The position numbers and the translations under genes are program-made. DNA of 64,000 bases, from contig CM054116.1 in NCBI GenBank assembly GCA_028673005.1, forward strand, positions 99,674,207 to 99,738,206, given 5' to 3'. The stretch's first letter is position 1, and every line of letters starts with the position of its first letter. The notes beneath the pieces were generated by a model. The model saw only the letters and a program-made list of their open reading frames with translations. It ran no database searches and was not told the DNA's origin. Shown piece by piece: positions 25,280 to 37,323 of the stretch. The stretch is from Tanypteryx hageni (taxonomy: Eukaryota; Arthropoda; Insecta; Odonata; Petaluridae).

Positions 25280-26520
25280 GAAGTCACGGAGTAGTGACGT
25301 CATCGTCTTCGCTTGGAGTTCATTCTTCCTCATTTTCCACTGTACGAGAGTATTTAACTCTAAAAAATATCATTTCATGGGAACACTCAAGCAACCAAGA
25401 ACCAGAAAAAACGGGCGCCCAAATTTTCGGCAGCCATCGGCGTCTCCCGAATGGGTCACCCTTCGACCTCTTTTATCCCTATGTACGTATTCAAATTCCC
25501 ATTCGAGAGGAGAAAAAAAACACACCGCGTGCAATAAAACACGAGACCGTCTGCGCATGTTAATTTCATACAAAAACGCGAACGAATTTGGCGGCGCAAG
25601 GCAGTGCAGTCTTACCATTGCGACTGCGCCAACCTGGACAGAACCTAAACGGAAGTGACGTAGACGGGAGAGAAGGAGGGACGGGAGGGGGCGAAGAGGG
25701 AGGTGCGGAGGAGGATAAGGCGGGGGCGGAGGTCGGAGGGAGGGGTGGAGAAAGAGGGGGGTGTGTTTCGGGAGCCGGGATGTGGCCACCGCCAGTCTCT
25801 CTCTCGGGGCGGCCACGTGACTATGAACCCGACGCTTCCCTGCCTCTCCGGTCTACGCCGGTTTCCTAACAGCTCCGGGGACGTCGGCTCCGGCGCCCGG
25901 AAACTCGGGCCGTTAAACGTCGGTCGTTTCTGTGGCAAATCCCGGAATGTCGTTTGATGTGTAAATCCACCCGACATCGACTCAGACCGAAGTCAAGTTC
26001 CACGGCGAAGTGTGGTTTATGAAAAACAAACAAACAAACTGATCGCGCGTAAAAAAGAGTTACTTCGCGTTAGTCGACCGTCTCAGTCTCAGCGTATTCT
26101 ACTCGAGGAGTAACGAACGTCAGCTTTCCGCCCACGACTGCCCCTTTTTAAAAAAAACTTCGTTCCGACAACCGAGCCAAAAAAACAGTTTTCCAGGACA
26201 CTTTGGATTGACGTCATTCCTTTACAAGAAGAGATAAACAAGAAAGAGAGAGGGGGGGGGGAAACTTGTGCGGTCTTTCGTCTTCGTTTATCCGCCCTCT
26301 TTTCATAGCTACCGAATCAAACCATTAGCGGGTATAACTGTCGCCACACCTACCTCTACATCTCTCTCCGTCTCCCTTCGTCCTTCTCCATGCCAACTCG
26401 TTAGTGAACTGAGTGAGAGGACGTTTGTTTCGGTGAATCTGAAACCGCCAATCACGCATCGATTGGACAACGCCACGCCGACGACTCGACGCACGTCGCA
26501 TATAAACATTTAAATGGACT
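25280..26520 (+). promoter_or_regulatory. CpG-rich candidate promoter region
   Basis: GC- and CpG-rich compared with its surroundings. Motifs visible: two full CRE palindromes TGACGTCA (about 25295 and 26209), a GGGCGG next to E-box CACGTG (25807-25818), an E2F-like TTTGGCGGC near 25588, TCAGT initiator-like words near 26088 and a TATAAA at about 26501. Several overlapping open frames on both strands here are low-complexity products of GC content. Orientation to the right is inferred from the splice donor at 27062. A start site cannot be fixed by eye. Confidence 0.4.
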
Positions 26521-26529
26521 ACGCGCGGT

Positions 26530-27061
26530 GTTTGTGCGTGCGTGTGTGAGGATTTTTGTGGCTTTCGTCTCTCTACCTCCCTCCATCTCTCTCTCGCTCT
26601 CTCCATCTCTCTCTCTTTTGTTCTTTCGCCGAAAAAAGCTAGTTTGCGAAACACTGTGTATTCTTCGCCGTCGGAGCTACCCGCGTGAGAGACGCAAGTG
26701 GATTGTGCGTGTCGGAAAATCTACGGAAGGAAACTTTTGTGAAAACCCGTGCAAGGGAAAATGTAAAAAAAGGGGGAAGGAAACAAAATGCGTGCATAGG
26801 TGATTTCTTCGTCCCGTTGACTTCAGGAAATAAGAAAACGCGACTTGATTCCTTTTGATCTCGGTGTGGAAAGTGAAACGGTTGTGAAAAAACGGTGAAT
26901 CGATCGTTCGTACAAATATTGGCGGTTTAAAAAAATTGTTTATCGATTGTTCCGGACAAGAAAGCTGGATCCAGATGGTGTGAAGGGATTGGTTGTTGGT
27001 GTCGTGAAATAATAGATTGGACGGCTTGAAGAGAACACAGCAGGAATTACTACATATCAAA
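26530..27061 (+). other. Candidate non-coding first exon (5' UTR)
   Basis: Downstream of the TATA-like motif, the sequence has GTGTTTGTGCGTG and GTGAAA-type words common in arthropod leaders. It contains several short upstream ORFs and ends in AAA followed by GTAAGT (donor GT at 27062-27063). No long coding frame is present, so it would be a 5' UTR exon. The acceptor exon is not identifiable in the window. It could also be unrelated GC-rich intergenic DNA. Confidence 0.3.
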
Positions 27062-27220
27062 GTAAGTCAAACCAATTCACTGTTGATACTTGAATCCGTC
27101 CAAGTATTCGTGACAGGGCGAAGAATCTGGTTAAAACCGATCAATTATTGATAATCCTCTCGCTAATTTGATATAATTTTTTAATTCAACAGGAAACAAT
27201 CAGGTTATTATGTTTGAAAA

Positions 27221-27388
27221 AATTCAAGAACAAGCAATTAAAAATGTACTTGCCTTAGATCCATTTTCGGTGAATTACCAATGAAGACGGCTGTTTTGTA
27301 GCCGAAATGCGCATATGATTTTTTGACGGTGGTGTGGCTATTGAAGATACCTAAGGCAAGTACATTTTTAATTGCTTGTTCTTGAATT
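27221..27388. repeat. Perfect 38-bp inverted repeat with 92-bp loop
   Basis: Arms 27221-27258 and 27351-27388 are exact reverse complements (outer part aattcaagaacaagcaatta). The loop contains a smaller cggct/agccg stem followed by GAAA. It could be a young fold-back element, an inverted duplication, or a hairpin RNA source. Confidence 0.75.
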
Positions 27389-27389
27389 A

Positions 27390-28700
27390 TTTTTTAATTT
27401 CAAGGATTTCCGCCTATTGTCTTTAAAAAGGAATAATTCCATAATTTTATGGACGATTACTACCAAAAGAAAAACCATACACTTGCTAAAATAAGAGATC
27501 ATTCAATTTGTGATGTTTTTAAATAATTGCGGATATAAAACAAAATTTTCAAATTGAATTTGTGGATAAGTGCTAATATAATTTAAGTGTTAAAAATGAC
27601 TTCAAGGTGAATATACATTATACTATTGCTTGTAGCAATACATGGCGATAAAATTTGCTTCGTGTAATAAAGGAGGCGTAAAAGTATTTCAACATAGATA
27701 TTTAACAGATTTGCTCGAACTCTACAGTGAAGGAGTACATGAACATCTCTTTGAAAAAGTATATATCTTAATATGCTACATGCCATGATTAATGACGACG
27801 TAATATCAACCTTGAAGAAATTTAAGCTAGTTTATGTGTGGAGGAAAACTAGTTACACAAGACGGGTCTAAAAATAACTTAACTTGACAATCTTTCATAT
27901 GACGATCGGGGTTTTTGAAGGTTTAATTTTGATTTAGATACTGAACTTTTTGACGAAGTGACGTGTTTTTATGGACAATATAAAAAGGTTTGCAGTTGTA
28001 ATCTTCTTAATTATTGGTTTTGAATAATTAAATGAAAAGAATTATCTTCAGCAAAAACTGTAATATCGCACGAACTTCTTAAAGATGACAAAATCTATGT
28101 TTCAACAAATTCACGTTCTTACATCTCTGTTCGTCGATGAACCACAATGAAAGATATGTGCCTAAACCATATTTTTAAACCTATATAAAAAACCTGAGCT
28201 TCAGCAAGTTACACGTATAAATGTGTCTTTTACGATATCAATTATTTATGTTACACATGCTAATAAAATGGTTAAGTTAACCAAGTATAAATTTCAGCGG
28301 CATATTCTAATTATAATGAAGGATGACCAATGGGTCAGTTGTCTCTGTTAAATAATACACCGTAGTTGAATTTAAAAATTATTTTATTCAATCTTTTCAT
28401 GCCTACATGAGTAACCTAAATCATATAACGACACTATCATCAGTATATCCCTCTAAATCATTCATAAAATATTATTTGAGGAGAAAAATTTTAGGAAATT
28501 GAGATTGAAATTACTCGAACAGTTTTTATGGGCAATACACAATTTTGGAATTTAAGTAATTTTTATCGAATAACTAATTTTCTGGATGCAATTTTAAACT
28601 TTATTACGGTCTCATTCACAGAATATTTTAAAGCAAACGTCAACTTAACCTGTTTATGTCCACTGCGATAATTCCTCCGTTCTCTTTAATTTAATTCAAT
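27390..28700. other. AT-rich non-coding DNA
   Basis: No gene recognised. If the 27062 donor is real, this is the start of a long intron. Confidence 0.5.
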
Positions 28701-31484
28701 ATTATGACCGCAGGACGGTCCTTTCCTAGAAACGACGATAAAAAATACTCGTCCGAATCAAAAAAACAACAACTTCGACGGGAAGCGAAGGAAATGGGAT
28801 TAACAATAGGCGTTGGTTTATTCCTCGCATGACTACAACTACACCACTGCTTTACTATCTATGTGAAGCGATGGGGGAAAAAAAGGGCATATAAATTTTA
28901 CCATCTCCGGCGAAAAAATAATACTTCTGAATTTATATGGCGAACATCACCGCCGAAATAAAATTTCGTCGCGAAGAAAAAATATTTTTCCTCTCAGTAA
29001 ATCGCAAAAATGGAAGAGAGAGAAAAATATATAGATTCGGTTTATGCCACAAACCTTTGTTCCTTCCTCTCTCTCTCTCTCTCTTCCCATAACTGAAAAC
29101 GGGAAACATTCTCGCATCAATCGCCTCCTTCCGCGCGGATATTACGGTATGGTGCATACGCGAGGAAAAAGCATGTCGAGACGATTTCCTATTTTTTTTA
29201 GCTCCTTCCCGTAAGAACTTACGAGGGCTCCTTTCTCTCTCTCTCTCTTTCTTTCACACTCATGACACCTTAAGCTCTTTCCTCGCTTTTTTCCTCTTCA
29301 GGCAGGAGAGAAAAAGACAAAAAGGCACTGATATGGGTGGATGGTAGGAGCCAAGTCATGTTTGCACTAGGTGAAAGGTGTTGATAGTTGCGCGCGATAG
29401 AAGAGCGAAAGGGGTTGGATTGCGTGGGAAGGAAAATGAGAGAGAGGAAGAGAGAGGCAAAGGTTTTGGAGACGTAGGAAGGGAAGAGAGAGAGAGAGAG
29501 AATTCAGAAGGAAGAGAAAAAAGAGACTCCACACGAACGGGATTTGTTCCGAGGGAAAAAACCCTAGAGGAGTTTTCGAGTCGGAAATCCTCGAAACGAC
29601 GGCCGATTGATCCTCGGGAAAGCGTACGGATCGAGGAGGAAGCATAGAATATAAGGACTAACCGAGCCCACTTGAAACTCGTACTCCGTATGACTATGAC
29701 GCCTTTTACGCATTCCCATGCCTACCCGCCCATATACAGAGGGAGAACGAATTTTCGTGGACTCGATTTTTTTTTAATTATCACATAAATAGTATATTTC
29801 CCTCTTATGAAAAAAGAAAAGCTCGGTCCATGACTTATGACGGGCGTCGGTTTATTAAGAACGATGAAATATAAAAACTGACGAATTCGCGGAATTATTT
29901 CGGGCATCAAACGAACAATTATCCCCCTCCGGGAACGAATGAGGTATAAAACGATTTACGACGAGATGAAGAAAATACACGTTTAATCCCATAATTCCAA
30001 GCGCGCAACACGTCCCGGTTGACAAGCGACGAGGCTCGGGGCCCGAGTAAAAATTGCGTCGCTCGGAACTGCGGACGTGAAAGAAACGAACGAGGCATGC
30101 GATAGGGGCGTACTAGACGGACAGACGGACAAAGGGAGAGGGAGATAGTGGAGAATGGTAATGAATTAATCTTCTATGGAGAACAATCTGCGACCCGAGC
30201 GCGATTTTAATGAGCGCAAAACGTAAAATCGGATGTAGGAAATCCGACGGGGAATCGATTTGACGCAAGCGATATGGCCAAGGTATTAATTAGCGCTTTG
30301 ATTATCCGATTTAATTACAGTCGGAGATGTTTTTTTATATTTTTTTAACGTTTCCGTAGATGAAAAATAAACTCTATCCAGCTGTCGGTTAGAAGGAGAG
30401 GCTCTCTCTGGTGGATTCGCTCGCGCAGAAACAAACGCGATTCGTTTCGCGCGGCAATTATAGATCGTCCACCTTATCGGTTATAACTCGCACGCGATAT
30501 TGCGGTTTTCCGACTGACCGCGCTCTCACACGCGAATCGTATTTCGGAATACCCGAGTTCCTACTTGATAGCGCGGTTGGAACCGAATCGGAGGGAAACA
30601 AAAGGGAACCTTTATTTTTTTTCGTTGCTCGAAAAGAAAGGAAGAGGATGCAAAGCGACTCGAATAACGGATTATTTTTTGATTGATCACCCCCGCCCCC
30701 CCCAGAGGGCGTGGTGGGATGAATCGCGCGACACACAAAAGATTGATGCTTCGCTTATTTCCTACGCTATCGCCGTGGCGTGGTTTTTGAAAAGAAAAAA
30801 GGAAAACGGAAAAAAACTTTGTAAAATTAGTTAAGGGACAGTATCGCGAATCGCAGCCATCATTCCGTCGGCGAAGTCTTTGCAGAAACGTGTGGAATTT
30901 TAAGCGGTTATTTTTTTGACGCGATCACGCAGTGCAGATACTGTGTATTTCTACGCCCGGGGCAAATATTCATGTGTTAACTACTCCCCTTCCATATTGG
31001 CCGTACGAAATTTAATTTTTTTAATAAAACGAGTCCCTCTCCAAATTGACGCAGCAAGCACCAGCGCTTGAATGTTTATTTGCTATCTTTTGTTACTATT
31101 ATAAAAAGTTTATATTCGTGGATTGTGGCGACCCTCACAAGGCTACGCCCGAGGCGGTCGCCCCGGTACCCCCACCCACGTCCCGGCGCAGCCTTCCATG
31201 ATACGTCGAGGGTGAATTGAAGAAAATTAAACTTCGCGATTTCATTAACGAATCTGTTAATTTTCCGCCGTTAATCTATTCCGTCTACATCTTCCCGGCC
31301 GAGTACGCGTCTTCGATCGGTAAAAAAACGTGCTTCCTCTCCTCCGTCGGCCTTTCGGCGCAGTTTCGAGTTAAAACCGGATCGATCGGGTGATACCACA
31401 TCGCAAAAGACGGTTCTCGGATAAACATCTATTCCGAAGAAAGATATCATAGGAACGAACTTTATAAAATAAAATAAAAAAATC
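28700..31484. other. CpG-containing non-coding zone
   Basis: CG dinucleotides are frequent, unlike the AT-rich flanks. GA/CT microsatellites occur at 29068-29086, 29233-29250 and 29488-29504. A short imperfect stem, ggcgacc/ggtcgcc, flanks a GC-rich segment at 31127-31163. Open frames on both strands are of similar length and low complexity, so none is called. It could be part of the same regulatory neighbourhood as the 25-27 kb block. Confidence 0.4.
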
Positions 31485-32103
31485 TGATGTGGCCCCCAAA
31501 TGACTTTCTCCATAAAAATTCCAAATAGGTTACATAATAATAAATATTTTAATAAATTGCGAGAAAATATTAGACTACAAAGAACAGAAATAAACTCAAA
31601 CTATAGCCTTCTGATATTGGATATAGCCACAAAGCTCCAACAATTATGAAAAGAAAAAGGAGCGTTGCTAAGACGTAACTAAGCTTTAATTGTTAACTAT
31701 AGTCGTCGGTAGGTGGCGTGGTGGTGGCAGCTAAGAATATAAGGTATCTCTTGAACAATACATTATATGGAAAACATTTTCAAACAAACATTGTAGTAAA
31801 TTAAAATTTGTACAACTTTTATTCCGATACATTTTTGAATTTATCAAGCATTAAAGCAAATATTTCAAAATAACAGATAAGTTACAAGAGTAAACACCCA
31901 CTTTCGGTTGACCGATATCTACCAAAAACTAATTAGTTCTTCTGACTTTTATAAAAATGTTAAATATAAAATTTCGCGCTGACCTGATTAATAGTTTTTG
32001 TTCAGGGGATCTCAAAACGTGTATTTCCGTTGAAATCTCGAAGTCGATTTTTTTCACGAATACCATACTTTCTCTATACTTCGCATATGGAGAAAATAAA
32101 AAT
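31485..32103 (+). repeat. Repeat 1, copy B
   Basis: Collinear with copy A from ctgatgtggcc to agaaaataaaaa. An internal deletion before cttcaggggatctcaaaa removes the catcgagaaaatag block present in A, C, D and E. The open frame on the minus strand across its right end is not gene-like. Confidence 0.8.
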
Positions 32104-32690
32104 AAACTGACGCCCTCCGTAAAACACGGGCGAGACAAAAATTTGGGAGAATCGCCTCGTGACGAGAAGCATCGCGAGAATGCCGTTCGGTTTTTTCTTT
32201 TTTGTCCTCGTTCGAATTTAAGGGAATCCGATACTTCCTTCGGCGAGGTAGCCGATATCGAACATCGGTCGGAGGAACGCATTTTTTTTTTAAGACCCGA
32301 CTGTTCTCCCCCTAGGAGGAGCGACAATTTCGAATAATTTCGAGAATAATATTGTCGAACCGCGTTGGAGGTCGAAAAATTTCTTCTCTCTCTCTCTCTC
32401 TTTTGGTGCTGAAATAAAAGAAGGCGCCGCCGACGTTTACTGCGTCGAGTTTTGCGGGAAAATGGATCTTTTGGCTCGAAGCCTTTCGCTCTAACGCATT
32501 CTCTGCGGTCTTTGGGGAATCTAAAGAGATGAGTTTTCATATCGTTTTTTGCGTCTCGAGGGTATCGATATTTTAAGGATTAATTTTCGAAAGTCATTGG
32601 CGAGAAATGAATATAAAAATAAAAATAACCTAAAGAATCAACCCACTACTGTCGTCTAGAAATTTGGGAAAGAGAATTTGAAATTGAACT
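32104..32690. other. CpG-containing non-coding DNA
   Basis: A (CT)n run at 32384-32401. The 203-residue minus-strand open frame (31929-32540) begins here and runs into Repeat 1 copy B, so it is not regarded as a gene. Confidence 0.45.
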
Positions 32691-32693
32691 CAC

Positions 32694-32818
32694 CGTGCGA
32701 CGACATACGTGTACGCCAGGATTGTTGATCCGTTCCCGTACTAAGATAGCAGCTATTGAGGCTGAGGAATTGGCTCATACCGCGTCTCTGCTGCGGATGG
32801 TGACTACGATCCCACATC
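32694..32818 (-). CDS. Possible internal coding exon, unidentified gene
   Basis: A 125-bp segment on the minus strand with a good acceptor (ccttcttttcag, ending at 32819) and a good donor (GTGAGT, read from 32693 down). One of three frames is open, coding about 41 residues including MWDRSHHPQQRRGMSQFL. The other two frames have stops. Its base composition is more balanced than its surroundings. I do not recognise the protein. The plus strand is also open here, and no neighbouring exon is identified, so this is only a candidate. Confidence 0.22.
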
Positions 32819-33708
32819 CTGAAAAGAAGGCTTATTCCCTCAATCAAACAAATCATTACATGATGTACACCAGGGGTGTTTACTATTTCTGGGTATAAGA
32901 TCTACTTTTCTTACGGTTACCCAGCCGATTTTTCCACAAATTTAAAAAAGAAATGATATACACAAGAAGAACTTTTAATATCGGTTAATTAACCAACTAA
33001 TCGAATTGACATTTTTTTATTGTCATACCATAGTAATTCGTACAAAATATTCATTTTTTGAACTTCCGGCGGTTTGATCATTTGTGGGACTGGATGCGAA
33101 CCCTTTGATGGTGCGACACTGCTCTTAAGAGCACAGGGATAACTGCATTCAAACGACATTTTGCCTGTTTTTTTTGTCTGGCACCACCTTCAAGCCGGCC
33201 CCGGAGGCTAGGAATCTATATTATTAGTTTTCGCAATGGAAGGCTTTAATTTTTAACTTATATATTTTACAAAATATTTCTTATCCGAAATTTCATATAC
33301 TTTTTCATTTTTAGATTGTGGACGAATTATTTATTACTTCGCTTGAGATCGACCAAAAATGACTCGGAGATCTCGATCGCAAAAGATGCAAATAGCTACA
33401 TACAGAACCGGAACAAGGTATTTTTGCGCCCTAGGCAAGGTTTGAAAATCACGTCCCCTTCCTAATGAAAGCATACAATACAAAATTTTACCTCTCAAAA
33501 TGGCAGCTTATTGAACGCTCTTTACCAGCGAAGCGATTTTAGCGGAACGCCTCATGGGCAGGTTCCCTTCGTCAGTCACCATGTTTCCTCCCCGAAACTA
33601 CTGGGCGGATGATGTTCATGAAATTTGGTATTTAGGACTGGAGGGCAAGGAAAATAAGGAAATGGCATAAAAGGTCCGCAAAACTCAATAAAGAGTGCAA
33701 ATATGAAA
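32819..33708. other. Non-coding DNA with possible transposon edges
   Basis: Contains a GC-rich patch at 33190-33215 and, at 33403-33440, words (cagaaccgg and gcgccctaggcaagg) that resemble ends of DNA transposons. A partner at 35496-35551 has gcgccctaggc. The ends match too poorly to call an element. Confidence 0.35.
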
Positions 33709-33948
33709 AAAACGGATAAGTGACAAGAGTAAACACCCACTTCCGGTAGACCGATTTTTACCAAAACTAATCAGCACGTTTTCCTTTAACAAAAACGACA
33801 AATAGAAAATTTCACGCTGATCTGATTAATAGTTTTTGAGTTAGAGCACCCACAAAAATCACGGTCACAGACATACACACAGACACACACAAAACTCACA
33901 CACAGACATCATCGAGAAAATAGTCAAAACGTGTTCAGGGGAACTTAA
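33709..33948 (+). repeat. Repeat 1, copy C (partial)
   Basis: Only the right half of the family, from acggataagtgacaagag to cgtgttcaggggaac. It is cut off at TTAA (33945-33948), where the other copies continue TTAAAAC. The interruption is a piggyBac-like end. Confidence 0.75.
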
Positions 33949-34330
33949 CACTAGAACGCCCGGATTTCGCCGATCCCCTATTCCGCCCATAGGAGTCATT
34001 TCGTCTCTGTGGCTCAAAACTCTGAAAAATTGGTATGATGATGTCGAAATGACAGGTAAAACGATTTATTTGACTTAAAACATAGCTTTTATTCGCTTTT
34101 TAATGCAGAACAACAGTTATAAAATTTACAGTGTGCCCTAAATGCGTCGTATGCGGTAATATCCACGAAAGGCACTTTCCATTAAAAAACACCCAGCGCA
34201 AGTGCATTCAATATTTCCTGTGCATTTTCCACACACCACCTTCTTACACGACACGCATTTTTAGGCCACTTTCCAAAACATTGAAATTGTCTTACGAGAT
34301 CGCCTCGGTATCCGTGTGCATGTTTCCCCC
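33945..34330 (-). mobile_element. piggyBac-like transposon relic
   Basis: Starts right after a TTAA target (33945-33948) with cactagaacgcccgg, a piggyBac-like terminus. On the minus strand at 34138-34260 a short open stretch reads KCVSCKKVVCGKC, followed by C-T-C-A-G-C. This dense Cys pattern is like the C-terminal zinc-binding domain of piggyBac transposases. It ends at a stop about 190 bases from the terminus. The rest of the transposase is not recognisable, and no second TTAA end was found. Its insertion inside Repeat 1 shows it came later. Confidence 0.55.
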
Positions 34331-34359
34331 ACTAACATCTTCTTCATGAATAGACCGAT

Positions 34360-34730
34360 TTCCATGAAATTCTCGAAGACTATCTCCGGGCCATTATTTA
34401 TATTCCGAATTTACAGGTCCCGAGTTCGATTCCAGGTGAGTTCTTTCCCCATTTGATTTACATTGTCAATCTAAAATCCGTCATGCAGAGAGTTTTTCTT
34501 TTGCATTTAAAAATATTTTAGAATTATGATGTCGGAGTGGGATGCGTATTGTTCTAAGAGGAAAAAGTGAAGAATTTTATCACGCAATTTTGATTTTAGA
34601 TCGTATTTGTTTGAATTTCTCTCAAAAACTTTCGTTTCGGCGTTTTGAAAGCTATTTTTTCGATTTGTTCCAATGTTGATGATTATTGCCGAACTCGGCT
34701 GGAGCATGGCCGAGTGTACATTCCAGCCGT
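34360..34730 (+). repeat. Repeat 3, copy 1 (B-box module)
   Basis: Contains agttcgattcc (34424-34434), followed by blocks catttgatttacat, catgcagagagttttt, ttttgcattaaaatatttta-like and agaattatgatgtcgg. These are shared in order with 43.0-43.25 kb. Unclassified. Confidence 0.6.
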
Positions 34731-35294
34731 GTTTCGATTCATAGCTATCGGGGTAACAATCTACCCCTAGGTCGATTTATACCTATCGAAATTGCGGCGA
34801 AAAATATGAATACTACATATTGTTGTCAGTAACCATACCGACTCTGTAAACAACAACAACTTCTTCTTGTGTAATTCTTGCGGCATCTTTGGTGAGAGAA
34901 TTTTGTTGGTCTTGATTTTTTATATATTAAAATTGTATTCAAAGAAAATGAAGCGGATTCATTTTTTCCAGAACTACTTGTGTCTCATGAAAACATTGAT
35001 ACTGGAGGAGGTTTTATCAAAATCGGTCATTTGGTTGCTGAGATATCTTCAAAAACCTAAATTTGTATGGTGACCAACAACTCGTAAAATAAATTGTTAA
35101 ATAAAAAATTCAATATTTCTTTAACATCGCTTCTGATATATCGTTTTGCAATGCCTCGACATTATAGACATTTATATTGATCTTTTTTGACATGATAACG
35201 TAAACCGTAAAGAACGTCTTTGGAAGCTTAGTGTACCCTGACATCGAGTATACCTTTCCATTCTTTTTTACAATGTATAAGTAAAATAAAATAT
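34731..35294. other. AT-rich non-coding DNA
   Basis: No recognised gene. Short open frames at 34867-35073 are not protein-like. Confidence 0.45.
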
Positions 35295-35302
35295 CTAAAA
35301 TA

Positions 35303-35427
35303 CAGTGACGTACCGGAAAATGTGGAGGACCCCCGCCTAAACAAAATTGAAGTCCCGGAAAAAATTTAAGGGTTCCGCTTTGGCCATGCCCCTCTCCCGC
35401 CGCGTGGGGGTGCCCGGTACGCCACTG
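35303..35427. mobile_element. hAT-like MITE, 125 bp
   Basis: Terminal inverted repeats are cagtgacgtaccgg (left) and cagtggcgtaccgg (right, as reverse complement), differing at one base. They are flanked by 8-bp direct repeats ctaaaata and ataaaata (7 of 8 match). CAGTGGCG-type ends plus 8-bp duplications are the hAT signature. No coding capacity. Confidence 0.75.
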
Positions 35428-35435
35428 ATAAAATA

Positions 35436-37323
35436 TATTTAGCATGTGAAACGATACACTTAAAATTTCCAATTATCATTTGTTAAGTCCTTAAGCGCGC
35501 TGCGCCCTAGGCGGGTGCCTCGCTAGCATAGCAGTTGTCCTGCCTCTGTCAAAATGTAATCATACCGTAGTCTTGGAAATAGAGCTAAATTGAAGAAGTG
35601 CCACGGGTGTCAAATTTTGGAACTACGTAATTTGAACAGCAAACTCGGTGATTATCATTCTAATATTTTATTTACATTGCAACCCATCACAATAACTTTC
35701 TGGGTTGGGTTAGATTAACATGATACTCAATAAAAATGCCATGGCATACCAGTGTAAATGACTCAAAATTTCCATTTTGGGATTTACTTGGTAATTTGGT
35801 AATACGTAATTCCCTAAATGTCGGTTTATGGCGCCACATTGAGGAGGGGCAATTAAAACAATTCCTCCGCGGCCTCGAATATAAGGTCTCTAATTTCAGA
35901 ATTCTCTCAAAAGAATAATAAGATGGAATAAAAGTGATAATTTTATGTCAAATTGCCTAATGGGTAATCTTACACAAAAACGTACCAAAAATGCAATACT
36001 TTCATTTAGGAGAAAATATGTAGATTGTCACCGTTTATCAGCAGATGGCTGCTATCTCAGTAGTACAAAATGGATTGAGCGTAAAAGGGAGAAGATGTTT
36101 TCGGTCGTAATAGGGTTTTCAGATAACTTTTTAGGAAAAACAACGCCTATAGGACCAATGTGGTATACAAATTTGACATATAAAAACAGGACTACAGTTA
36201 AAAAACGCGAAAATGAATGTTTGATAATCGAAAGTGGAATCTCAAAACGATAGCAATCTCGGCAAACAAATGAACGCTTTATCGTTCTTTTGCGTTAGCA
36301 ATCATTTTTTTGTCAAGCGGACACCACATGTTACTCTGCAAAAAAGTGGACTTCCCTTTGTCTTGTATTAATTACCGGACCGAAACGTCAGCGTGCACTT
36401 AAAGCATTTTCTCGTTTCCCTGACAGCGGCGAATTCAATTGAAACGGGAACTTTTATTTTATTTCGAACAATTCGAGATTGACGCGAAGTCCATCTGTCA
36501 GGATTAATAAATCTAATAATTCGATTTCAACTTTGAAGTGAATTCGCTTAAAAAATTATTAGTAGCGAGGTGGTTTTAATGTAGAGATTTTGTTTCAGAT
36601 ACATGGCTTTAATTGTAAAAAAATGGGAAAAATGGCCTTATAATTTCATAATTTAATTTTATGGTAGGCATACAAAATATCCTTCAGTTGAAGGGAATTT
36701 TAACTGGATTATCTATGCGCGTAATTCAAAACTTGATAGAATCTCAATTACGAAAAGATTTATTTCATCAATTTCCCCGACACATTACAAAATAGTCCTT
36801 CCTCCTTACATGTAGGGATTATCAATATCAGCGAATTATTATTGTAGTATAATAAAATCAATATTCATAAATCGTGAGAATAAATGTTAAATTATTTTCA
36901 GAGCTCTCAGTGGACATATATATTCAATTCAACATAAAATTAAAATCATAGATCTTTGTTAACTACTAGCAAGTACATAGCAGGAGTAATTAAATAGCGC
37001 AGATAAGTTTAGGTAGATAAGATGCGGATTTGATTTAAAAGGAGTCATCCTCAGTGCTAATTCACTTATCTTTGGTCCCAAGGAAGGGTAGGCGAAAGAA
37101 ATTTAATCCTGACAAGTTTATGTTATAATATGTTTATGTCGATGGGTTATATTCACAGTATTATAAATTTGTCTATTATTTTCCGTTAAATGTACTAAAT
37201 CAATAGTATTGTGATATAGATTACTAGCAGAAAAACCGGAGGTATTTCTGATTAATACTCTGAAAAGCTACCAATAATCTTTACGACTTCGAAGCCACTT
37301 CGACCTTCGCAATTCTAAATAAA
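35436..37323. other. AT-rich non-coding DNA
   Basis: No gene is called. The open frames at 35736-35918 and 35945-36253 have no domain character. Confidence 0.45.

Noticed and set aside
25224..25977. Several overlapping open frames of 80-148 codons on both strands
   Set aside because: GC-rich composition lowers stop frequency in all frames. The translations are Arg/Gly/Pro-biased and no frame stands out.
27280..27315. Possible hammerhead ribozyme core in the hairpin loop (TGAAGA ... GAAA)
   Set aside because: The core base before TGA is A where a C is required, and an extra base separates GAAGA from the stem. Helices I and III could not be identified.
31929..32540. A 203-codon minus-strand open frame
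   Set aside because: Its C-terminal third runs into Repeat 1 copy B and the rest is Arg/Ser-rich low-complexity sequence in a CpG-containing zone.
33403..35551. Possible DNA transposon bounded by cagaaccgg and a gcgccctaggc-containing right end
   Set aside because: The terminal bases match weakly and the flanking 8-mers (gctacata and tcaaaatg) do not agree. The span also contains several independent repeats.
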